Origin: Desulfosporosinus nitroreducens
Lineage (GTDB): Bacteria > Bacillota > Desulfitobacteriia > Desulfitobacteriales > Desulfitobacteriaceae
Length of the DNA: 64,000 nucleotides
Direction: 5' to 3'
Assembly: GCF_023897015.1 (NCBI RefSeq)
Contig: NZ_JAMHFY010000002.1
Span: 1 to 64,000 of the forward strand
Made by a program: the position numbers and the translations under genes. The notes below the pieces were generated by a model. The model ran no database searches, was not told the DNA's origin, and saw only the letters and a program-made list of their open reading frames with translations. Numbering within the stretch: position 1 is the stretch's first letter; each line of letters opens with the position of its first letter. Below, one piece after another: positions 26,301-34,914 of the stretch.

Positions 26301-27269
26301 CTATTTAGACGCAATTAAACGTGGTTTAATGACCGGTTCCGCTATGTCATAATCATCTTTACCTAAAATTCTCTGAATCAAATCACGATTAGTTAACAGG
26401 TTGATTAAGATATTCTCCTCTTTAGTTTTCTTAATGCGGGCATCTGTGAGAATATTAAGGGGGCGATAAAGGGGGCTGTCTTCCATTTGTAATGTCTTAA
26501 AAACTTTTTGATCACTTTCTTTGCTGACAGTTAAGGCGGAAATGATGGTTATACCTAGTCCGGCAGCTACGGCATGTTTGATCGCTTGAGTACTTCCTAA
26601 CTCCATTGCTATATTTAACTGCGCAGGATCAAGTCCGCTCTGCTTTAGCATAATCTCCATCACCTTACGAGTTCCAGAACCCTCTTCTCGGGTCAAGATG
26701 CGCTCGTTCAAGAGTTCATCGAGTCTAATAGTTTTTCTCGCTGCCCAGGGATGGAAATTAGGTATAACAACTACCAACTGATCTTCCCAGAAACTTTCAA
26801 CATTTAGATTTTTGTTCTTGCCCACTGGCCCCTCAATCAAGCCAATATGCATTTTTTTCTCTAAGATATCTTGGGATATGGATTCAGTATTGGCGATTTT
26901 AACCTTAAACTCAACTTCCGGATGAATTCTGTGCAAAAATGTTATAAGATGCGGAAGTATATATTCGCCGATCGTCAAGGTTGCGCCGAGACTGATTATT
27001 TTTTTCTGATTCTTAGTTAGAGCTTCTATCGCCTCTTTGGCAGACGTTAAGGTATCCAGAACACTTTGAACATAACCGTAGAAGACTTTGCCCTCTTTTG
27101 TTAAACTTACGCCTTTATTTGATCTATTAAAAAATTCTGCACCATATTCTTTTTCAAGACTCTTGATTTGTACAGTAACGGATGGTTGACTTATATGAAG
27201 TTTCTTAGCAGATAACGAAATATTGTTAGTTTTAGCTACTTCTTGAAATACAAGCAAGCGTTCATCCAT
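26301..27269 (-). CDS. LysR-family transcriptional regulator
   Basis: 322 residues. N-terminal winged HTH (FQEVAKTNNISLSAKKLHIS, QPSVTVQIKSLEKEYGAEFF) and a LysR substrate domain from about residue 90 with the GEYILPHLITFLHRIHPEVEF and EGSGTRKVMEIMLKQ blocks, as in CysL/CbbR-type members. Start ATG at 27269. No intact divergent target gene is present, only a 520-bp non-coding region with a repeat piece, so its target may have been lost or be itself. Confidence 0.88.
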   Translation of the reverse strand: MDERLLVFQEVAKTNNISLSAKKLHISQPSVTVQIKSLEKEYGAEFFNRSNKGVSLTKEGKVFYGYVQSVLDTLTSAKEAIEALTKNQKKIISLGATLTIGEYILPHLITFLHRIHPEVEFKVKIANTESISQDILEKKMHIGLIEGPVGKNKNLNVESFWEDQLVVVIPNFHPWAARKTIRLDELLNERILTREEGSGTRKVMEIMLKQSGLDPAQLNIAMELGSTQAIKHAVAAGLGITIISALTVSKESDQKVFKTLQMEDSPLYRPLNILTDARIKKTKEENILINLLTNRDLIQRILGKDDYDIAEPVIKPRLIASK

Positions 27270-27548
27270 AATATGATCTCCCTTCGCAGTAAGCTAATCC
27301 AAACACTGATAATTTCATCCAGTATTAATCCTAAGTGTATCTGAATCTCCATATGAATTTCCTATCTATGACCAGCTAAATATCAGCATTACTAACCACT
27401 GCATCCACATAAACCGCCCAATTATAAGGCTTTGACTCTATAATAAAAAATAGCACATTACCTTCAGCATTACTGTCGTTAATTTGACAAATCATTTGTC
27501 GTTTTTTCGACAAAACTCTACTAAATGTTTGTCCAAGAAAGTTCATAT

Positions 27549-27667
27549 TCAAATTCGGATCCGGATCCGAATTTGAACTACAGCCAGGCGGTGCTTCTAT
27601 TAGGTATCCCAAAGGAGGAACGGGCACAATTTATCATCGATATGGATATCGAGGGAATGACCAACAG
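27549..27667 (+). repeat. Dispersed copy of an internal piece of the DUF3102 gene
   Basis: About 119 bases match 25489-25609 with only a handful of changes, including the ribosome-binding-site-like AAAGGAGG that is coding in the original. The left boundary coincides with the left edge of the palindrome; the right boundary is at GACCAA/CAG. The rest of 27270-27790 shows no gene. Confidence 0.85.
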
Positions 27668-27790
27668 TTATCGGACTCAAGGAGCAAAATAAAGGTAAAT
27701 ACATGTTTTTAGGCGAATAATAATCTGACCATAGTAGGATTAAGCGTAGGAAAGATTGCTTGTTTTCTATATATGAGAGGGAGTGTCGGT

Positions 27791-28285
27791 TTGCTAATCA
27801 GAAAAGCAGAGTATGAGGATTTAAATATAATCATAGAAATATTTAAGAATGCTATTAAGGTAATGAACGACAACAATATTAACCAATGGGATGACCTTTA
27901 CCCGACTACGACAGATCTCGAACAAGACGTATTAAATGGACAAATGTATGTTGGAATTAAAGATGGCGAAATAGCTTCAGCTTTAGTGATTAATAATGAA
28001 TGTGAAGAAGAGTATAAGTATGGCAACTGGAGATATGACAATGACAAGTTTGCTGTTGTACATCGACTGTGTGTTAACCCAATCTACCAAAATAAAAAAT
28101 TTGGGAAAGAAACTATGATAAAGATAGAGGAGATATTGAAGACAGAGGGAATTCAATCTATAAGATTAGACACGTATTCTCTAAATCCATATGCCTTAAA
28201 AATGTATCAGACTCTCGGATATCAAAAGGTTGGAGAAGTAAAGTGGAGAAAAGGATTATTTAATTTACTTGAGAAGAAATTATAA
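27791..28285 (+). CDS. GNAT-family N-acetyltransferase
   Basis: 164 residues beginning LIRKAEYEDLNIIIEIF, with the acetyl-CoA block VHRLCVNPIYQNKKFGKETM and the C-terminal NPYALKMYQTLGYQKVGE, both diagnostic of GNAT enzymes. TTG 27791 is preferred because GAGGGAG lies seven bases before it and the protein then starts exactly at strand beta-1. Substrate unknown. Gene stands alone. Confidence 0.85.
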   Translation: MLIRKAEYEDLNIIIEIFKNAIKVMNDNNINQWDDLYPTTTDLEQDVLNGQMYVGIKDGEIASALVINNECEEEYKYGNWRYDNDKFAVVHRLCVNPIYQNKKFGKETMIKIEEILKTEGIQSIRLDTYSLNPYALKMYQTLGYQKVGEVKWRKGLFNLLEKKL

Positions 28286-28603
28286 AGGACTTTTTGTTAA
28301 ACATTATTCTGATACCACCCAGGAAGATTTTAATAGCAACAGCGTTTTGTGTTTAGAACACTGGTGTTATTGTCATAATTCTTTATCGAACCCAAGAAGT
28401 AACATAAAGGTAATTATTAACTTGGCATAATATATTCGGTGGGGGCTTATCCCGTATTGGGCTAAAGACGAGACCAAGAATCCTTAAAGCATTCTAAGGG
28501 AATCTGAAACTGTTTCTCATGAATATAGTTCAGGAGGTTAACCCTGGTTCAGATATATAGTGATTCTTAGAGAATGGGTAGTGTTTACTAGTGGAATAAA
28601 TAG
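28286..28603. other. 318-bp gap between convergent genes
   Basis: No open frame or known RNA recognised. It contains short inverted repeats (CCTTA...TAAGG near 28482, GGTTAACC near 28538) but no consensus riboswitch or tRNA. Confidence 0.45.
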
Positions 28604-28637
28604 GAAGAAGACGCAGATAAACATCCGCGTCTTCTTC
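28604..28637 (-). terminator. Terminator of selD
   Basis: GAAGAAGACGC and GCGTCTTCTTC form a perfect 11-bp stem with a 12-base loop about 30 bases after the selD stop on the minus strand. Confidence 0.75.
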
Positions 28638-28665
28638 ACTCTAATCTAGTACTTGTATTGGATAG

Positions 28666-29736
28666 CTAAAAGGGGTTTTCACTTCCCAAACCCCTTCGAA
28701 CCTTAATTGGAAAATCTGTTCGTTTACCGATATAGCCTATGATATTTGCAGCAAGAGTCCCGGCCCGGTTCAACTCAGAGATCATCGAATCAGCCGCCTC
28801 TGCCGGAACGGCCATGAGTAAGCCTCCGGAGGTTTGGGCATCAAATAAAACCATTTGCTCAAAAAACGTTATTTTTTCTTCCCATTGGACTTGGTCTCCT
28901 AAATAGCGAGCATTAGAATGAGTCCCGCCGGAAATTCCGCCATATTTAAGAACATCCCAAACCTGGGGTAAAATCGGCAGCTTGTCATAGTCAAGCTGTG
29001 CAGATAAATCCGGATTTAACATTTCTCTGAGATGGCCCAGTAAACCAAATCCCGAAACGTCCGTGCAGGCATGAACAGGAAAGGCCTGCATAACTTGGGC
29101 TGCTTTGAGGTTAAGTTCCAGCATAACGGCAGTAAGAGCGGCTTCTACCTCATCCTCCACGATCCCAGCATCAATCCCTGATGCAAGAATTCCGGTGCCC
29201 AGAGGTTTGGTCAAGATTAGGGCATCCCCGACAAGGGCACCATTTTTGCGGATTAATTTATGCGGATCAACCAGTCCTGTTACGGAAAGACCATATTTTG
29301 GAGAAGCATCATCCACAGAATGGCCGCCGACAATGGTGAAACCGGCTTCCCCAGCCTTCGCAGCACCGCCGGCCAAAATGGCCCCTAAGGTTTCCATCGG
29401 CATGGTCCTAATGGGAAAGCTGACGATATTCAGAGCAAATATCGGCCGGGCTCCCATGGCGTAAATATCACTGATGGCATTGGCAGCCGCTATAGCTCCG
29501 AAAGAATACGGATCATCAACGACCGGGGTAATGAAGTCCAGAGTTTGTACGATGGCTAGATTTTCATTGACACTATAAGTAGCCGCATCATCATCCAGAC
29601 CGGACAGCAAACCGGGAACGTTCTGTTTGGGCAAATAAGATAAAAGAATGCTTAGGTCCTCCGGACCTATTTTACAAGCTCAGCCAGATCCGGGAGAATA
29701 ATTGGTTAAACGGATTGAACGATTAAGATCTGTCAA
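28666..29736 (-). CDS. selD: Selenide, water dikinase, selenocysteine-containing (in-frame UGA at codon 19)
   Basis: Makes selenophosphate from selenide and ATP, the selenium donor for tRNA-Sec. The open frame after the UGA shows the family clearly (LPKQNVPGLLSGLDDDAA, TLDFITPVVDDPYSFG, FTIVGGHSVDD, ACTDVSGFGLLGH). Upstream, in the same frame, the sequence continues through a TGA at 29680-29682 as RLTNYSPGSG-Sec-ACKIGPEDLSILL, which is the normal SelD N-terminus with Sec at the catalytic Cys/Sec position. The start is TTG 29736, preceded by AAGGAGG. Total 356 residues. A 7-bp hairpin with a three-base loop begins ten bases after the UGA. Automatic annotation would start this gene at the internal TTG at 29634 and lose the active site. 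selA, selB and selC are not in the window. Confidence 0.93.
29653..29669 (-). other. Bacterial SECIS-like hairpin of selD
   Basis: On the minus strand TAGGTCC-GGA-GGACCTA is a perfect seven-pair stem; its loop lies 18-20 bases after the UGA. Position and small G-containing loop fit bacterial SECIS elements recognised by SelB. Confidence 0.75.
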
Positions 29737-29829
29737 TTGCCTTGCCTCCTTATCTATTTTAGCGTATCATAATTTTATGTATGCTTGAAATGCAGCGAAA
29801 TCAGAAAGCCTATGCGGGAGGAGTATAGT

Positions 29830-30792
29830 GTGGACATTCAGCATTTAAGAGCCTTTTATGAAGTTGCGCGCTGGAAAAGTTTTTCTAAAGCTGCCGCAGC
29901 CTTATATTTAAGCCAACCTGCGGTCTCCCGGCAGATATCGTCCTTGGAAACGGAAATCGGCTTACCACTGTTTGTCCGGATGGCGAATCATGTTTCCCTT
30001 ACCGAACCTGGGCGGAAGCTCTTAGCCTATGCCGAAGAGATTATCAGAACCTTAGAGCAGGCCAACCGGACCATTCAAGACCTGCGGGATTTGCGCCAGG
30101 GAACGGTTACAGTAGCCGCGGACCGTTATTTGAGCAACTACTTCTTACCGCGTTTTGCGGGGGAATTTCACCGTCGCTATCCGAGCCTGCAGCTTCAGAT
30201 TCGTTCTCATCCTCATGGCGATTTATATAATCTTCTGGCCGGAGGAGAGATCGACCTCGCCTTCTTCTGCGGGGCAGAACCGGCAGATAATTTACCCCTT
30301 ACCCTTGAACCGCTGTACCAAGAAAGACTTTTCTTGGTCACTCCGGCGAAACCCGGCTCCAGAGCCGCCTTGAAAACTACGGGCCTGGCCAATCACACGA
30401 CAGCGTGGAATCAACAGGAGAACCCGGCAAGGAATAGTTTTCCCGATAACGCCAGAATTGCCGAAGTTATGGCTGAATATTCCCCCTTTCTTTTTCCTCC
30501 CTTAACTGACTTGTTTTCTAAGTTTAAAGAGTTTCTGCCTGAGGAGCAATCTCCTGCCGATGCAGCCGTAACCGTTGACTCCTTAGAAGGAATTAAAACC
30601 TTCCTGCTTAACGGTTTTGGAAGCAGTATTTTACCGGAAAGCTTAATCAAGGAAGAACTTGAGCAGGGGGCTTTGTCAGGGGTCCCTCTAAATTGCACTT
30701 ACCCAGTCATTTTAACATATCCTAAAGATTTTCGCTTACCTCATCCGGCCCTTTTATTTATTGGAGTTATTCATAAATTAATCCATAAATGA
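29830..30792 (+). CDS. LysR-family transcriptional regulator next to selD
   Basis: 320 residues with a LysR HTH (VARWKSFSKAAAALYLSQPA, VSRQISSLETEIGLPLF) and a substrate-binding domain. GTG 29830 follows GGGAGGA; a longer reading from 29785 has no binding site. It is divergent from selD and precedes the CGGC/TDT selenoprotein-type genes, so it is a candidate regulator of this selenium cluster. A strong terminator ends its transcript. Confidence 0.85.
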   Translation: MDIQHLRAFYEVARWKSFSKAAAALYLSQPAVSRQISSLETEIGLPLFVRMANHVSLTEPGRKLLAYAEEIIRTLEQANRTIQDLRDLRQGTVTVAADRYLSNYFLPRFAGEFHRRYPSLQLQIRSHPHGDLYNLLAGGEIDLAFFCGAEPADNLPLTLEPLYQERLFLVTPAKPGSRAALKTTGLANHTTAWNQQENPARNSFPDNARIAEVMAEYSPFLFPPLTDLFSKFKEFLPEEQSPADAAVTVDSLEGIKTFLLNGFGSSILPESLIKEELEQGALSGVPLNCTYPVILTYPKDFRLPHPALLFIGVIHKLIHK

Positions 30793-30818
30793 TGCCCGGG
30801 TAAACCCGGCAGAGAACA

Positions 30819-30852
30819 AAAGGCTCACTCAAATGACAGTGAGCCTTTTTGT
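30819..30852 (+). terminator. Terminator after the LysR gene
   Basis: AAAGGCTCACT and AGTGAGCCTTT around an eight-base loop, followed by T residues. Confidence 0.9.
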
Positions 30853-31042
30853 TTTATCATTCTGTAATGATTTTTGAATATTCATCAAGGTATGCTGTAA
30901 TTGCATAATATCTATGATGACAATGCATAACCATTATGGCCTCGCCTGTGGTAACATAGCATAAACAACATGGACACTGACAATTAACAAAAGCAAAAAT
31001 CAAAACAAACAAACAAACAAAGCATAACTGGAGGGAAGTTAT

Positions 31043-31375
31043 ATGCCAAAAGTCGGAATCATCCGTTGTCAGCAGACTGAGGATTTATGTCCGGGAAACA
31101 CAGATTTTAAAGTTGCCAGTGAAGGTAAACTGGCATTCGCCGAAACAGGTCCTGTTGAAGTCATCGGTTTTGTATCCTGTGGCGGATGTCCTGGCAAGAA
31201 AGCCGTTGCCAGAGCAAAACTAATGATTGAGAGGGGTGCGGAAATTATTACCTTTGCTTCTTGTATGAGCAAAGGAAACCCAATCGGTTTCCCATGTCCC
31301 CATTTTGAAAGTATTAAAAGTGCGGTCGAAAAAAAAGTCGGTCCGGAAGTACCATTAATTACCTGGACACACTAA
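31043..31375 (+). CDS. CGGC domain protein
   Basis: 110 residues, MPKVGIIRCQQTEDLCPGN at the start and FVSCGGCPGKKA at 43-54, with two further cysteines (FASCMSKG and FPCPHF). This is the CGGC family (PF08821), proposed to bind a metal or Fe-S centre through its cysteines; function unknown. ATG 31043 follows GGAGGG. The gap before it (30853-31042) holds a CAAA repeat run (about 31000-31021) and paired ATGCATA-type half sites (30899-30930) that could bind the LysR protein. It is followed after 26 bases by the UGA-containing TDT gene, so both probably form one operon. Confidence 0.85.
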   Translation: MPKVGIIRCQQTEDLCPGNTDFKVASEGKLAFAETGPVEVIGFVSCGGCPGKKAVARAKLMIERGAEIITFASCMSKGNPIGFPCPHFESIKSAVEKKVGPEVPLITWTH

Positions 31376-31401
31376 TTGAATGAGATTAGGGAGGAAGCAT
31401 T

Positions 31402-32532
31402 TTGAAGTTCTCGCCATTTAATTTCCAGGTGCCTTTAGGTGCCGGTGGTATCACACTCATGGCCTTCAGTTATCTGCAGTTTGCAGTGCCTCATGGAGAA
31501 GGATTAATTAAGCTATCAGATATCCCCTGGGCAAGTTTGACAACACTGCAAACCAGCTTGTATGTTCCTCTAATTGGGATTATGCTGATTTTTACCATTA
31601 TCAACTTACTTTCAATTGTTGTTTTTTCAAAAGACCTTATTCAATGGCTTGCGACTAAGGAAGGCTACAAAGAGTTTCTGAGTGGCCCACATTCAAGAAA
31701 TACAGGCATTTGTGTTCCCATCGCCTCCCTGTCTATGACTATGAATGTGATTTTAGCTCCCTTAGCATTTTTTATTCCGCAACTACATGCCAATATCCAA
31801 GGAATGATGCTGCCTGGCTTGATCATGTTTGGATTTCTGTTGTTGATTCTGCTCAAACTGGAATTTACATTGCTTAAAAGCTGGTTAAGCCAGCCGTTGG
31901 ATGTCACAAAGTTGAATTTCGTCTGGCTGCTTGACGTTTTTGCCTTTGGGTTAGTCAATTTAACCGGGGCAGGAATAGCCTCCATGGCCGGTAACAGAGT
32001 GATTGCCTCCCTCGCAGCTGTTGCAACTCTGTTTGCTTTGAGTATGGGTTCTTTCTTACTTGTTATTAAACTTGTTTATTTGATTTACCAACAGCTAAAA
32101 TCCGGCAATTTGCCGGATAATCAAATAAAACCCGCATTTTTTTTAGTCGTGCCCATTACTTGTTTGTATGCCATAAGTTATTACAAAATCATGCTCTACT
32201 TGCAGACCTGGTTTTCCTTTGACATTCAATTAGCATCCTTTTTCTTCGTCACATTTTCTTACCTCATAGCAATTGGTTGGGCTATATTTACAGTATATTT
32301 AATGACTGATTACTTCAAAACTTATTTTCGTAAAAGTGACTATTTCCCGACTCAGTGGGCTATGGTTTGAGCGTTAGTTGGCTCTCAAGTTTTGGGGGTT
32401 TACACATTCGGAAATTATTATCCGAGTTCTATACTTTCAATTGTGAATTATTTAAGTATCCTGTTAGCTTCAATGATTTATTTCATTGTATTGGCTAAGT
32501 TTTATCGAGCCAACAGAGTCAAGAGGGCGTGA
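31402..32532 (+). CDS. TDT-family membrane protein read through an in-frame UGA (candidate selenoprotein)
   Basis: Begins at TTG 31402 after AGGGAGGAAG and reads as a polytopic membrane protein of the tellurite-resistance/dicarboxylate (TDT, SLAC1-like) superfamily (FSPFNFQVPLGAGGITLMAF at the start). At codon 323 there is a TGA (32368-32370). In the same frame 53 further codons follow, with a typical last part of the family (ALVGSQVLGVYTFGNYY, then a membrane helix SILSIVNYLSILLASMIYF) and a stop at 32530-32532; total 376 residues. A hairpin follows the UGA at the same distance as in selD nearby. I recall a family of such (seleno)proteins being called TsoY in protein databases; I cannot verify that here. 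Transport substrate unknown. Confidence 0.8.
32380..32400 (+). other. Bacterial SECIS-like hairpin of the TDT gene
   Basis: GGCTCTCAA-GTT-TTGGGGGTT can form nine pairs (four of them G-U) with a GUU loop located 19-21 bases after the UGA, nearly the same spacing as the selD element. Confidence 0.55.
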
Positions 32533-32537
32533 TAGTA

Positions 32538-32759
32538 ATGGCTGCCGGTGAAATAACTCTGGTTTTGGGAGAAGAGGACAATATAGGTTTGCAACAAGTC
32601 CTAGGACAGTTAGAAGGGATTTTGTTTTATAAGCTAACGCATAGGGAAGCTTTTGTTCGGTATGATTCCCAAAAAATGTCCTATGATCAAATTTTAGAAA
32701 CAGTCCTGCAAGCTAGTTACCAAATTAGTAGGTTTTATGTTACGGAGATGGACAGTTAG
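32538..32759 (+). CDS. Small protein following the TDT gene (73 aa)
   Basis: MAAGEITLVLGEEDNIGLQQ opens a 73-residue alpha/beta protein whose layout (beta-alpha-beta, LEGILFYKLTHREAFVRYDS, QILETVLQASYQI) recalls ferredoxin-like folds such as HMA domains, but without the CxxC metal site. ATG 32538 lies five bases after the TDT stop, so the genes are translationally linked. Function unknown; it is probably the third member of the selenium-related operon. Confidence 0.7.
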   Translation: MAAGEITLVLGEEDNIGLQQVLGQLEGILFYKLTHREAFVRYDSQKMSYDQILETVLQASYQISRFYVTEMDS

Positions 32760-32772
32760 TAAAAGAAAAATC

Positions 32773-32811
32773 GAGCCAGCAGACTTTTGAGATAAAGTTC
32801 TGCTGGCTCTT
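32773..32811 (+). terminator. Terminator of the CGGC/TDT operon
   Basis: GAGCCAGCAGA and TCTGCTGGCTC pair with an A/T-rich inner part; TTGG follows. Convergent with the fetB gene. Confidence 0.75.
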
Positions 32812-32843
32812 GGTTAAGGGATATGAAAGATATTCAATTGTTT

Positions 32844-33623
32844 TCATATTTTAAGCTGTTGGTGTTCGTTGAAGAAGGTTTTATAACCTAATTGTACAAA
32901 TAGAATGACTGTTAGGGTCACACTCCCGAGTATACCAAGCATAACCGCAATTTGATATTCTATCGCTGTAATGGGTGAAATGCCAGATAATATTTGACCG
33001 GTCATCATACCTGGTAAGAAGACAATTCCCATACCCACCATGGAATTGATGGTAGGCAGGATTGCCGAGTCAAAAGCATCATCAACGATTTCTTTCGCAG
33101 CCATTCTTGGCGTAGCCCCAAGCATTAAGGCGCCTTCCACTAAATATTTTTGTTTCTGCATTCCATCAACCAAGCGATTAATTCCTAGTGAGATACCTGT
33201 CATAGAATTACCTATAAGCATCCCGGCAACTGGGATGAAGTATTGCGGGTCATACCAAGGGGAGATATGGATTACTACAAGCAAAAAATACAGCAGGCAG
33301 GACACTGTACCAACAATCATGGAAAAGGCTATGATTTGCTTAAGTTTTGGTGAAATTGCTGTTTTCGTTCTCTTGATAATGTTGTAGACAGAAAAAATCT
33401 CCATGATCACTAAGATAAGGATAGTGTACAGTGGGGAAGGTGCGTTGAAAAGGTAGACCAAGATATACCCGGTAAGAATAAGCTGTATTGTCATTCTTAC
33501 GGAGGCTATTAGAATTTCCTTTTCTCTGGGAATCCCCTTCAATTTGGTGATTAGCATTAATACTAACACAAAGACATAGGCTGCAATCATCTGCCATAAT
33601 TGCAGGTCGATGACACTGTTCAT
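32844..33623 (-). CDS. fetB: FetB-like permease (UPF0014), iron exporter ABC subunit
   Basis: 259 residues, seven or so membrane helices. Family blocks: MTIQLILTGYILVYLF, YFIPVAGMLIGNSMTGISLG, EGALMLGATPRMA and LPGMMTGQILSGISP. UPF0014/FetB is the membrane part of an ABC exporter linked to iron efflux and oxidative-stress tolerance in E. coli. It overlaps the upstream ATPase gene by four bases. Confidence 0.85.
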   Translation of the reverse strand: MNSVIDLQLWQMIAAYVFVLVLMLITKLKGIPREKEILIASVRMTIQLILTGYILVYLFNAPSPLYTILILVIMEIFSVYNIIKRTKTAISPKLKQIIAFSMIVGTVSCLLYFLLVVIHISPWYDPQYFIPVAGMLIGNSMTGISLGINRLVDGMQKQKYLVEGALMLGATPRMAAKEIVDDAFDSAILPTINSMVGMGIVFLPGMMTGQILSGISPITAIEYQIAVMLGILGSVTLTVILFVQLGYKTFFNEHQQLKI

Positions 33624-34264
33624 ACTTGATCCCCCGTATAGTTAACAACTTTACCTTGATTAATTTCGATGATGTTATCGGAATAATCTTTGGCGACTTT
33701 TTTAGAATGAGTAACCATGATCAACGTTTTATTAGTATCCTTTGTATAAGCAACTAACATTTCAACGATAATTCGCTCTGTTTCTTCATCCAGGGCAGAA
33801 GAAGGCTCATCTAGTAAAAATACTTCCGGGTCAAGTAAGATCACTCGAGCTAAAGCCAGCCGTTGTTTTTCACCGCCGGACAGTTTATCGCTGTCTTCGT
33901 AGAGTTCCTTGCTTAAACTTACCATTCTTAAGATTTGCCGAAGTTTTTCCTCATCAACCAAGGGCTTTTCGGCGAATTTCAACCCTATTAGAAGGTTATC
34001 CTTAACGGTTCCGGGGAAGATTACCGGTTGTTGGGAAAGCGTAACGATGGTCCGCCTCAACTCGACTGAGTTAATAGTGGACAAAGGGCGGTCATTGAAA
34101 GAGATTTCACCGCTGTCACAACTAATTAGATTATTTAAGAGCCGCAAAAGCGTAGATTTACCGCTGCCACTTTCTCCAACGATACACGTGACCTTATTAC
34201 TGGGAACTTTAAGATGTTTTATATCTAAAATATTTTTAAATCGAACATTATTTAAGCTGAACAA
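33620..34264 (-). CDS. fetA: FetA-like ABC transporter ATPase
   Basis: About 214 residues with Walker A GESGSGKST, Q-loop LSQQP, signature LSGGEKQRLALARVILLDP and Walker B VFLLDEPSSALDEET, then H-loop MVTHS. It pairs with the FetB-like permease encoded immediately downstream (four-base overlap). I prefer TTG 34264, eight bases after GGGGGG; an ATG at 34279 overlaps that site. Confidence 0.85.
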   Translation of the reverse strand: MFSLNNVRFKNILDIKHLKVPSNKVTCIVGESGSGKSTLLRLLNNLISCDSGEISFNDRPLSTINSVELRRTIVTLSQQPVIFPGTVKDNLLIGLKFAEKPLVDEEKLRQILRMVSLSKELYEDSDKLSGGEKQRLALARVILLDPEVFLLDEPSSALDEETERIIVEMLVAYTKDTNKTLIMVTHSKKVAKDYSDNIIEINQGKVVNYTGDQV

Positions 34265-34362
34265 AAAAATACCCCCCATTGCCGTACGACTTTCTCTTAC
34301 TGTTTTCTCAATTCTTTGGATAATAAATGATTCGAGTTTCCCAACTCACTCCGTAAGAATAA

Positions 34363-34914
34363 TTATAAATTTCTGTTCATAACGATGGTTTCATAAACCT
34401 TGTCGGAAAACTCTTCAAGCCCTTGTTGACATTCCTCTAAGGTTTCGTTTACCCTACCCGACATGGAAGCTTGAAAGAAATCCCTTTTCTTTACTTTTTC
34501 ATACCAGTTTTTTAACTTATCGAGTTCTTCTTCAATTTCTTCCAGTTCTTCCGAAGTGAAATTGTGTTTTTCAGTTTCTTTTTTTATTTCTGCAAAAAAT
34601 TTGCCGCATTGTTCCAAGATTTCTTTGTATTCAAGGTTTCTTGTATGCTTAAATTCTTCAATGATAACGTTCTCCTTTTCATTGTCAAAAAACGAAGAGA
34701 TTAAAATGGTAGGATCTCCGTTTAATTCCTTAATCTTATCATTTAATTTCTTGAAACTTACCATGTTTTCCTTGGAGTAGGGAAGAATGACCCCACCGTC
34801 CTGCATGTAGAGTGCACCTAATTTTTTAATCTGTCGCCAGATATATACCCTGCTGGTACTTGAGTCCGACGGTGTTTTATAAAATAAAACAAGCCATTTA
34901 TTGGTTAATTCCAT
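34363..34914 (-). CDS. ChrB N-terminal-domain protein
   Basis: 183 residues matching the chromate resistance ChrB N-terminal region: WLVLFYKTPSDSSTSRVYIW, then LGALYMQDGGVILPYSK, followed by a helical, highly charged part (about 100-183). Such proteins are found alone or in chr operons and may be regulators; the C-terminal ChrB domain is missing. ATG 34914 follows AAAGAGGTAAG and is preferred over an upstream start. It precedes the FetAB-like genes in the same direction. Confidence 0.75.
   Translation of the reverse strand: MELTNKWLVLFYKTPSDSSTSRVYIWRQIKKLGALYMQDGGVILPYSKENMVSFKKLNDKIKELNGDPTILISSFFDNEKENVIIEEFKHTRNLEYKEILEQCGKFFAEIKKETEKHNFTSEELEEIEEELDKLKNWYEKVKKRDFFQASMSGRVNETLEECQQGLEEFSDKVYETIVMNRNL

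Noticed and set aside
27376-27627. 83-residue minus-strand open frame
   Set aside because: Its first third is antisense to the copied DUF3102 piece and it lacks a ribosome binding site.
28435-28560. Riboswitch or tRNA-Sec in the gap before selD's terminator
   Set aside because: No cloverleaf, CCA end or known riboswitch core could be built from this sequence.
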